Below are positions 54,931 through 64,000 of a stretch of DNA of 64,000 nt, piece by piece (the stretch's first letter is position 1; every line of letters starts with the position of its first letter). The notes beneath the pieces were generated by a model, which saw nothing but the letters and a program-made list of their open reading frames with translations, did no database searches and was not told the origin of the DNA. The stretch lies in contig JAOWCC010000577.1 in the NCBI GenBank assembly GCA_030867875.1, positions 157,782,344 to 157,846,343 on the forward strand, in the 5' to 3' direction. The position numbers and the translations under genes are program-made. This stretch comes from Actinernus sp. WN-2022. Its lineage: Eukaryota; Cnidaria; Anthozoa; Actiniaria; Actinernidae.

Positions 54931-55149
54931 TTACATTGGCGTTTTCGAATAGCAGTTGTCAGCGGTATTGACCCGAACGCCTCACTTCGATGTAACGAAG
55001 CGCCATTGAAACCATCATTCTTGCATGACACCAACACCCTCTAAACAAGCACAACTAATTTAGATACAGTTTGAATAGCGCTTCGTTACATCGAAGTGAG
55101 GCGTTTGGGTCAATACCGCTGAAACTGCTATTCGTAGACGCCACTGTAA
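54931..55149. mobile_element. 219-bp palindromic MITE upstream of the arylsulfatase
   Basis: TTACATTGGCGTTTTCGAAT AGCAG at 54931 mirrors CTGCTATTCGTAGACGCCAC TGTAA ending 55149. Inner arms pair AGCGGTATTGACCC with GGGTCAATACCGCT and CTCACTTCGATGTAACGAAG with CTTCGTTACATCGAAGTGAG. The loop is about 60 bp. It lies about 300 bp 5' of the start codon, so it could be within the promoter region. Confidence 0.9.
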
Positions 55150-58100
55150 CTGAACAGCTATGGTCTCTATGTTTAGGGCTACCGCATATCACTGCATGAA
55201 CCACTCGCGCACAATTTGTCCGAAATGGTTCTCAGAATTTTCAGCCAAGTTCTTTCTAACTTCGTATTTGACTTGAGCGATTTTATCTCACGTTCCAATA
55301 AGCCTTACGGCATACCTACACCAGAATTCCTACCAGAATTTATTTTGTTACTCTAATTTCTTTCAACGCCGAATACATAACACACATCTTATCCAAAGTA
55401 TTGTTAATTAAAAGGGTAAAGCAACATGTATACACTTAATTTTGATAATAATTATAATACAAAAAATATCGATATACAAACTACTACATTCATTTCACAC
55501 AAGTTATAGAAGAAAGTTTACATGCATGCATTCAAGCAAAATTATATTAAGAGAAAAAGGATAAAAAACATTCAATGAAGAAAAACCAACGTTATTTTTC
55601 GCATTTTTGGTCGCATAATGAACAAGGACGTGTTGGCTAATGATAGCAAAACATTGTTAGTGACTTGGACGTCTGCAAAAGCTGTGGGCCCGTGTACACG
55701 AATACGTTTTCATTTAAAAACACAATAATTTGAAAACGTATTCGTGTGAACGGCGCATGGCCATGGACTAAGCGTTTTCAAACTTTTGCGTTTTCAGTGA
55801 GTTTGACCATCCACACGAAAATGATATAGCGTTGCGTTTTCAAATCTTTCTACTCTGAAGAGCGCTTTCGAAAGCTTGCGTTGTTCATATTGTTTTCGTG
55901 AGGACCGAGAGATCAAAATGCAACAAAATGTTTGCGTTGAGTATAGATAGTTTTAGCGCTGGCTAAAAATAGTCCTCATTAAATACAAGTCAAATGTATT
56001 TAATGAAGGTTCCAGATTAATACCTATAATTATTGATGAGTCGCTAAAAATAGCCAAGAACAGATCATCGACTTCTTAATTCTTTATTTGCGTGTTGCAC
56101 CATTAATTCCTCTATTTCGAACCCTGCTAGCAGAGGTTCTTTTCTCTTACCCTCTCTCCAGCTCCGAAAAGAACCTCGCAGCAGGGTTTCTATTTCGTGG
56201 GCATAAACAAAAAAATATTTCGATCGTTCGCTTGCACCAACATGGAGCCACGTGCTAAGAAATAATCCCCCGGGGATTTTATTCTTAGGGTATATTACAG
56301 GCGTTGTCTTTCCTAAACGAGTAAACAAGATTATATACAATTGGTATAGCTAATACCTGAAATTTTACGATTTCCTTTACGTATTGATGCAATGTTTTCT
56401 CAAGTAATGGCTTGATCGATTCTTTATTTAAGCTTCAGTTTTTCTTCATGGACTCAGTTCCTGAATACACGATTAAGCTAATCTAGGATTAACGCGTAAT
56501 CTTTAGTTGGATTTGCTAACTCGTGGACTACTGATTATTAAAAACCTATTTTTTGATGAGGAATGAGTTGTGCCTTTCTACTTGTACCCTAGAATGAAGA
56601 AACACACCTTTTACCAAGAGAACCAAACTCCTCGGTTAACATTTAATTCAGGATTAATGGACGGATTTATAATAATGTTAATAAGGCTTGGAGGAGGCCA
56701 GTCGTCTAGAGAATCATCGTAATTGCTCACGGTTGCATTTCTGAATGAAGTAAGAACAACAACAACAACAACAAATTATTTTATTTACACTCTTATATAT
56801 ACATGTAATATTAGCAAAAGTACTATAAATGAAGAGAGTGTCAGGATACCTGAGAATGATACCTGAGAATGATACCTGAGAATGAAGAATGAAGCATTAA
56901 GAACAATGATCAATTCTGTTCCATAAAACTAAAATATCAACGGGAACTGAAACAACCATGGGGGCTAGCGATCAAAGTGAGCCGGGGCACGGCTAAACCA
57001 CAGATCGAATTGGAATTTAGCGTGATGGTTAGGACGTTGCCTTGTTGGGTCAAGCTACAAAATTAAATGCAATCCACAGTCTAGCACTGAATAAGCAAAT
57101 TCCTCAATCGCAGACTGAATTGGTAAACCGAATATTACTGAATCAGATTGAAAATATATTTCAAATTATCTTGCTTCATTGAGTCAATGATACCTTTGAT
57201 ACGAATGTCCTTTTCTAGCCGACAGAAACTACGGAATGAACGGTAGAGTTGCACGCCATCATATGCACCTCAGACATTAAAAATTTAAATTTAAAAAATT
57301 GATAGAAACAAAAACACTTCTTCGAGTCCCAACTAACTAGAAATCATAATATTCTTGTGATAATCCGCTTAATTGCTTAAATTGATACGGCATGGTAACA
57401 TATCACTGTATTCGTAATGCGCATTAATGCCACTAGCTAATCTCATTTGTCGAGAAGCTAGTGAAGCAACAAGCCAACATGTTCTTGGATGTCTTGTTCA
57501 CGGCATCATGCATAATTCTGCAGAATAAAAACGTGATTTGATTGATTTAACCTGTGTGTGTATCTTAACCATGGTGATGAAACTAAGCAGTTACAGGAAA
57601 ATACGTTCATTAATCTGGGGCTTCGAAAGAATTTCTGCTCTCAAGGTAGTCGGGTAGGGTGCCTTCCGGGATGCGGAACAGCATCAGCTTCCTGTTTTAA
57701 TATTCAGTATAGTAACAAACTGTCAATATTCGAAACAATAATCGCGCCAAGTTTAACTTCGATTCAGTCAATTGAAATTTGGCAAGCAAACGTACGGCAA
57801 ACCGAGAGCAGCATTTCCGCTCTAGCTGAGCTCAACATGACTGAATCAGATCATCATTAGGAAGAAAGCTATACTCAGGCTACCTCATTTTGCTAGGTTT
57901 TACTATTTGAAATTACACAAGTTTCAAACATTTTAGAATAACAAAACTCCGTTATGATTGTCAGTTCTTATCACCTGATCAACGCAAGTGTTTCATGTCG
58001 AAACGCTTCACTTACCTATCCTATCTTCCAACCTAGTTCTTGTACTTGACAGAAAAAACGTTCGCAAAACGATTTTTAATCCATTTTTCCGAATCAATGA

Positions 58101-59640
58101 TCAGTAGAAAAACATATAGTGTAAATCTGGAGTGCGTTGCATTAAGTTCGGCAAGTTTTTTTGACAATGTATGCACTTCGATTCTCAGTCAAAGAGTTGG
58201 CTTGAAGAATCACAATAGAATCAGAAGCAATGTACTTTGTACTTTTCACCACCAACTCATCAGTGGTTCAGAACTACTTTTTCTGTAGCCTCAAACCAAT
58301 GCAAGCTTGTATTAAGCCAGTGTCCCCTCCTTGTTGCTCGGTCAGGTATAATATAGTTATGGCTATAATCAGTAACTAAACCGAGCTTCTTACCTCAATT
58401 TGTCGAATGAAAGAAAATCGCAGAAATGCAAGAACTCCACCAACACTAGACCGAGTTAAAACAGTCTATTTTTTAATAGAATCCTGTATAATCAGGTGAT
58501 GAACAGGTATTTTCCTCTATTCATTTTATCGTAACTAACTGTTCATATGCAGTGCAATCGTTTTTCTTTAGCAATGATTAGCCTCTGCATCAGTTACAAT
58601 TTTAGTTAATCTGGGTCAGTTGCCGAAGCAGGTACAGGATTATCAAGCTGAAATATTAGATTTTCAGAGCTAAAACATGAAGAATGAAATGTAAAATTAA
58701 CTGGCTACAAATTAATTGTTGCACAGTCAGCCGAATGGCATGCCTTCCTGTTTGTAATCTGCTATCATCATGTACATGTCTTTAAAATCAGAATCTCACA
58801 TTTTCCCTACGATTGTTTTTCATTTTTGAGAGCATTTTTAGAGTTTCGCGTGATGAACATCACAGAGGGGAGCTAACTACATCATTTCCCGCCGAAATTT
58901 ATTACCCTGACGCAATATCGTGCCGGCTCCACTCTCATGCAGGGATAATATAAGGCTCGGTGCCTGTAAGCCGGAAGAGTGTTTGCAAGATTGAACCCGA
59001 GAAACACACCCCGCCCTCACAGAAACGAACTCATCCAGATTCGCTCCTTTTTGGGCCAAGGTGACCACTAACATCACCAGAATTCATGATCTATTGCATG
59101 AGCTAAGACGAATTTAACGGCTGGTCCCTAAAACCTCTCACAATTTTTTTTCCGGTGGAGGTTTTTGCAGTGCAAACGGTTCAGCCTGGTCACAAAGTGT
59201 TTTGGCTGTAATGTCTTCCGGCGTTTCTCTCTGTTGAAAATAATGCAAAGCACAACACTAATCCAAGTTTCCAAACCTGCTGACACATTATTAATTAAAG
59301 GAAATTTCTAGAGTGGAATAACTCTTGCCCAAACTAGTCAGTGATTACATGGCCGGCTATTTTAACCTTTCACGGATGTTTTCCAAGGATGTTTAAAGAT
59401 AAAATAAAAGCACTGCACACGAAAAATATTTGCCTCGTACGTTAGTCATATAGAATCTCAGTTAAATTAAAATTGAACAAGGAGAAAATTAACACACGGG
59501 TCTTTTTTCAGTGAGATAATGCGGTTTTTTTTAGCACGTGGTAAGCACTCTTAATCGGAAGGAAGACTGCTGTTTTTTTAAACTTCGTAAGCAATATTCT
59601 TTTCCCGTTATTGTTGTAGTGTTGTAGCGATGAAAAACAT
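55150..59640. other. No recognised gene; scattered repeat remnants
   Basis: A small hairpin lies at 55694-55760 (ACGAATACGTTTTC/GAAAACGTATTCGT). GCTAGCAGAGGTTCTTTTCT and AGAACCTCGCAGCAGGGTT form a short inverted pair near 56125-56190. A (ACA)n run at 56757-56775 followed by ATTATTTTATTTACAC suggests a minus-strand LINE tail to about 57010. Open frames at 56065-56340, 57558-57860, 58040-58288 and 58877-59077 have no recognised domain. Confidence 0.45.
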
Positions 59641-59674
59641 GCAATGAAGCAATTTCGTCACGTTCGTGCTGGAG

Positions 59675-59683
59675 GATAAAAGG
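59675..59683 (+). promoter_or_regulatory. Possible TATA-like element
   Basis: GATAAAAGG lies about 100 bp upstream of the candidate start codon at 59782 and is followed by a pyrimidine-rich region with TCAGTTC near 59763. It is plausible as a core promoter but not proven. Confidence 0.3.
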
Positions 59684-59781
59684 AAGCTCGATAGTCCTCA
59701 TATCAAATTCACTTTCTTATTTTCTCACTTTTTCGGCAATTTCAAATACGTACGGAAGTTGTTCAGTTCTCTCCGACCAAG

Positions 59782-59799
59782 ATGAAGATCCACGTTTTT
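59782..59799 (+). CDS. Candidate first coding exon of a small secreted protein
   Basis: ATG at 59782 (context CCAAGATGA) gives MKIHVF and meets a consensus donor GTAAGT at 59800, phase 0. Joined to the exon at 60681 it forms an N-terminus MKIHVFILPILSHFLESYS that looks like a short signal peptide. The long unspliced frame through the intron (to 59973) is probably not used. Confidence 0.4.
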
Positions 59800-60680
59800 G
59801 TAAGTATATGCATTAATATGTTTTGCAGAATCGATATACAACTTGGTACTGTTATTTCGTCTTTCAGTTTCGTTGCTAGTGTTCATTTAATGGTTCTCTC
59901 TATTCCTTGTGCTTCGCTACCAAATCTTGCATATACATGCACTAAGTGCGTTCGTGATCTTCCTGAATCTTAAAACAAGACGACATATAATTTAAGCTGA
60001 GAGCCCACTCCATCCCTTCCTTTAGTACCAATTGCTTAATTATTTTAGGATCGTTTGTTCCTCTCAGAACTGTAACCAGTTTATATATTGTCCGTTATGA
60101 AAGTTACATGAAACAAACTGTGCTGAACTCGCTGGTCCGAACGATTGCTTCAGTTATGTTGGTATTTGAGATTTTCGCAAAAAGCGCTGAAATAATATTG
60201 CCCTACTAAATTATTGACCTCTTGCTAAAACAATTACCAGATAGTACAAAAATCCAACAAAATTTCTGAGCTATGTATGTAACGACAAATAGTTGACTTT
60301 CGATATATCTAGTTTGGTAAGCGTCCTGCCCGATGGTGAAAATCTATCGGATATTTTTGCGAAATGCATGATCGGAGGGAAAAACGGCTAAAAAACTAAG
60401 GAGGCCGAAGAAATGTCCAAAAAACTAGAGAGGCAGGAGAATATAGGATACAAGGAGGAGGGATCGAGAAAATGGGATCTACATTCATGCTCCACGGCTC
60501 TAGGGAGAAAAGTTTAAAACTCGCTAGGGAGGAGTGAGATTTCACTATCCGTTCCTCTCCGCTCCGTTTAGCTACATCGTTTTATTGCTCCACTGTTTAT
60601 TCTGCTAATCGAGTTAAACATTCACGTGCACCGCAGTGCTTTCATACTTATTCTTTATTTCATCATCTTGTGCTCCACAG

Positions 60681-60849
60681 ATTTTGCCCATCCTTTCTCA
60701 CTTTCTCGAGTCGTATTCCAAACCCCTGAGCCTTGGCAAGCGCTATATAGCGACATGCTACACAAACGATCTACTTAAGGTATCGACAAACAAGTCAGGA
60801 GTGCCAGAGCGGATTGCGTTTAACGGCAAGTCATTTGATTCAACGACAC
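60681..60849 (+). CDS. Candidate second exon: possible processed secreted peptide
   Basis: Acceptor TCATCTTGTGCTCCACAG and donor ACAC/GTAAGT bracket a 169-bp exon in phase with the MKIHVF exon. The product would read on from the signal peptide through KPLSLGKR, a Gly-Lys-Arg site of the kind cleaved and amidated in neuropeptide precursors, to YIATCYTNDLLKV, NKSGVPERIAFNGKS and FDSTTR. Only one cysteine is present. The next exon is uncertain: an acceptor TACTGTTTTACAG before 61791 would add about nine residues and a stop. There is no family match. It could be a hormone-like precursor, another small secreted protein or a chance splice pair. No transposon boundaries surround it. Confidence 0.38.
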
Positions 60850-61022
60850 GTAAGTATAAGGATGTTACACTTAACAAGGCAGTTATTAAATGTTATAAGT
60901 TATTTACCATGGTATAGCTACATGAATGCATAACCACTGTTGTTGTTGTTAGAAGAAACTGAGTCCGCCGTTATGCTCCATTATATATATAATTAATGCT
61001 AAGACCGATATATATTTAACAA
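60850..61022. other. Possible intron of the candidate small gene
   Basis: Follows the GTAAGT donor. AT-rich, with GTTGTTGTTG near 60940 that could be a LINE tail remnant. Nothing else is recognised. Confidence 0.3.
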
Positions 61023-61196
61023 ATAAAGAAGCCTTAGCCATGTTTTATACTATCATAAAACACGATGGGCATTTGAGAACATGAGAGAAATGTTAAAGCA
61101 CAAGCCGAAGGCGCGTGCTTTCAACATTTCTAGAGTGTTCTCAAATGACCAGAGTGTTTTATGATAGTATAAAACATGGATTTAAGGCTTCTTTAT
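61023..61196. repeat. 174-bp palindrome
   Basis: ATAAAGAAGCC at 61023 mirrors GGCTTCTTTAT ending 61196. Arms pair CATGTTTTATACTATCATAA AACAC with GTGTTTTATGATAGTATAAA ACATG, then ATTTGAGAACA with TGTTCTCAAAT and GAAATGTT..AAGCAC with GTGCTTTCAACATTTC. The loop is only a few bases (CGAAGG region). Confidence 0.9.
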
Positions 61197-61254
61197 CTGT
61201 TTTATAATATAGATTTACGCGTGCGATGAAAGGAAACCGCCAGTTGAAAACTAT

Positions 61255-61345
61255 ATAACACGGCTAACCGTGTTATATACTCTGATAAAACATGGCTTCT
61301 TAGCCAATCAGAGCGCGCGTACTATCGTATCTATATTATAAATAT
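61255..61345. repeat. ATAACACGG / AGCCAATCAG dispersed block
   Basis: Shares CTTAGCCAATCAGAGCGCGC GTACTATCG with 38178-38205. It also carries a short ACACGGTTAGCCGTGT-type inverted pair near 61257-61275. Confidence 0.65.
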
Positions 61346-61931
61346 ATATATGATACGTATCTTTGATACAGTTTTATTATCCTCTTTTTGAAGTAACGAC
61401 CATGGAACCAAATGTTTTACCCGATAGTCAAGAAAGAGACCTAGGCCTATATATAGTCAAAACATTGGCTATCCTTCAAAATTAGCTGCTAAAAGGACAA
61501 AGATCGGTCGTATAAATAGGAGGTAAAAACACATATTCTGCTCAGTCCTATATATACTTTTAGATTTCGGATTCAAGTACTGACAGTTCTAGGCGTAACG
61601 TTTTAAAGTCTTTAGAATTATAGTTGAGGGAACTCGTTAGCAGTATAGTAGAGGGTACTACGTAGTAATAAGATATAGTGTCTGTGATATATATATATAC
61701 GAATACCTTTACGATTTTTTTATAATTCCGTTTAAATTTGATCAAAGTATTTGATATATCTAAACTAGAAAAGGAATTACTGTTTTACAGTCAGGCAGAA
61801 ACAGACATCCGTCAAAAAATAGTGTTGCCACTATACTGTTACTTGCATTATCTGAACCTTCTTAAGTGCATCTCAAACATTAGCAGTCTCTACGTACGCT
61901 ACTTACACACTGGCTTATAACTCTTATATAC

Positions 61932-62712
61932 AGTGTAGGACGAAATTTTTGCGGGAGGAAAATTTTGCGGATTGCCGACTCAATTTGTTTTGCGGGAGGA
62001 AATTTTTGCGGATCGAGACAGCTAAAATTTCTGCTGGGAGGAATTTTTTGCGGATTTCTGGTCAAGTATAAATAAAATTCAAGGCAGTATCGAATTGAAA
62101 TTTTACTTCCTGACTTACAATTTCGACGGGATTTTTCTATAGTTGTTGTTCTAGCGCCAACATGAACATAAACAACGACAAAACCTGAGGGAATTATTGT
62201 ACGTTCTTGTAAAAACGTATTAGTCGATTATGATAACAGTCTCCGTTTCTTTTGAGGACGTGTCTGGAGTTGAATCGGGAATACAGATGCCTGTTGTGCC
62301 GGTCGCCTCGGAGTTATGATAGCACGCTTTATTTGCTAGCTGCAGGAGTAAGTCTGTAGATTAATCCATTGCGTACATGTACTTTGGAATTGACTGTATG
62401 TTATCAGTCTTTATTTACGACAACTAACGTTGAACGTGACACAGAAGCGGGAAAGTCGGTTTTCCGTGAGAAGCCGGCTATGTGAGAAGAAAAATGTATT
62501 TTATTAACTTTGGCTGGCGTTTCCTATTATGTTCAATGTTAAAAAGTTGCTGTTAACCCGATATAACCATTAAAACAAGATTTACTATTTTTTATCTGGG
62601 AGTATATTTTTGCGGCGGAAAATTTTGCGGGAGTTTTTTTCTGCGGGAGTTTTTTTTTGCGGATCGAAGGAAATCCGCAAAATCCGCAAAAATTAACTCC
62701 CGCAAAATTAAA
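61932..62712. mobile_element. Element with TTTTGCGG-rich inverted ends
   Basis: The left end has GAAATTTTTGCGGGAGGAAA, ATTTTGCGGATT and further copies to 62056. The right end (62598-62712) has GGCGGAAAATTTTGCGGGAG and mirrored AATCCGCAAAAATTAACTCC CGCAAAATTAAACTCC. The repeated TTTTGCGG / CCGCAAAA motifs at both ends suggest a DNA element of about 780 bp with subterminal repeats. No coding sequence or clear target duplication. Confidence 0.65.
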
Positions 62713-64000
62713 CTCCAAACAATTAACACGCCACGCCAACGCCACACTTCAGTTTAGGTAAGGACATGTTTTAAGCGACCATTTGAGAGTTATCGACCTT
62801 TTATTTGTTTCTTCAGAATCAGTTAAGAATTAATAACAATTACTGTACTTCTCTTGATACCAGAATTGGAACTATAGATTTAGAAAAAAAAAATGAAACT
62901 TAATTTAAATTTTTCATTTTTAACAGAGCTCACATGAGCCAATCAAAGGGTTCGATCCTGGCAGAGCAGGTAATTCGAGACATTTCTAGGTAACAAGATT
63001 TCCTTCTCTGTTGAAAAAAAATCCGTATTTGGTATTTTCACAGATTACCTACATTAAAAATGTGCTAACATGCACATATAAGGAATTAGTAATTACATCT
63101 GGGTGGGGGTCGGTGTGTGAGAAAGGGGGGTTTATTAGTTTCTTTCTTTGTGAAGGGTTGGGCGGTATCAGGTTATTTAATTACCCATAACGAAGTTTTG
63201 TTAAAGATCAAACGTAACATAGAACACCGAGTGTACAAGATGCGAGACAACTATCACTTGTTCAAGACATGGCTTTCAGTTTGAATCGAATAACTTCAGT
63301 AAGTAAAATAGATACCTGAATCGTCCTGAAAACTAGATGTTTCTAGTTAGAATGAGAAGTCTGAACAGCTCCAGACTCCGGAATTATTTCCGCACTCATC
63401 AACTTTCAAGAATAAACTGATATGTATATTGCTTCCTATCAATGTTTACATTAATTACCGGAAAAACTTGAAAGCAATGCGGATGACTCGTGTAAACTGT
63501 AGAAATAGTAGCGTAACATTGTAGGTTACGTATTTTCTTTCTGAATTACTAACGAGGGTGGCGTTTTAATTCATTCAGGAAGTATTTATAAGTCTGAAAA
63601 GTGTTGTTTCGAGAGATAAAACTGTCAGAGATAAAATAGTACATTTTAATAATGTCGTTGCTGAACAACTCAGTGAATTATATAAATACCTACAGGACCA
63701 TTTAAAAAGTTAGTGACAATTAATTAACTAATTTGAAAGGTGTAAGTGCAATGATTCAAAGCTTCACATGTTTGACGTGCCACGGAATCTTAGAGTGATG
63801 TCATGCGTGAATTACCAATAAACCGAATGTAGACGTTAGAGGCTAAAATCTGACCCACGGCAGTCACGAAAGCCTAGCCATTTTCAGCACTAAATTAGCA
63901 AATTGTGAGAGAGAAAGGAACGTCACCAATCAGTATGTCATTCTGTAAGGTTTGATACGCTGTTGGAACTTTGAAAAGGCTTTTGTGACTGTCGGCGTTT
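62713..64000. other. No recognisable gene
   Basis: AT-rich sequence with no domain or strong splice chain seen on either strand. Confidence 0.45.

Noticed and set aside
56065..56340. 91-codon minus-strand frame as a gene
   Set aside because: It overlaps a short inverted repeat block (GCTAGCAGAGGTTC / GAACCTCGCAGCAGG), and no family is recognised.

Overview
The window is eukaryotic. It has a split gene with GT/AG introns, several degraded non-LTR retrotransposons, tRNA-headed SINEs and many TIR/foldback DNA elements. The gene content and the style of the repeats (short AT-rich MITEs, LINE tails, rve-core cut-and-paste transposons) fit an anthozoan cnidarian, most likely a stony coral. That identification is inference; nothing here names a species.

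One gene can be reconstructed with confidence: a minus-strand arylsulfatase (arylsulfatase B/I/J group) in seven coding exons from 54635 down to 42758. Its splice junctions join in phase to give 532 residues with a signal peptide, the C-T-P-S-R sulfatase motif and the metal-binding residues. Its introns carry LINE fragments, a 7-copy 73-bp tandem repeat and foldback elements. The last roughly 25 residues and the stop codon lie inside a 133-bp tandem repeat. A second, weaker gene candidate starts on the plus strand at 59782: two short exons with strong splice signals could encode the start of a small secreted protein with a Gly-Lys-Arg processing site.

The remaining sequence is mostly repeats. 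By region: 0.8-3.6 kb, LINE tail, a TIR element and a GTTGTCCC satellite; 8-9 kb, two MITEs; 10.6-15.1 kb, SINEs, a MITE nested in a MITE inserted in a SINE, and a satellite grown from the SINE 3' end; 16-17.6 kb, hairpins and minisatellites; 19-20 kb, LINE 3' end; 21.8-22.5 kb, a TIR element; 24.1-34.05 kb, a nested structure bounded by long inverted repeats made partly of 21-bp arrays, holding a broken integrase-core transposase (30596-31575) inside its own 4.4-kb element with inverted subterminal arrays; 34.2-37.3 kb, a foldback and a TTAA-flanked element interrupted by an ATCGAT-rich MITE; 39-44.5 kb, LINE reverse-transcriptase fragments; 45-52 kb, repeats in arylsulfatase introns; 54.9-62.7 kb, hairpins and an element with TTTTGCGG repeats.

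Stretches listed as empty are those where neither strand showed a recognisable domain, RNA gene or convincing splice structure by eye. Without homology searches or transcripts, short exons of unfamiliar genes could be missed.
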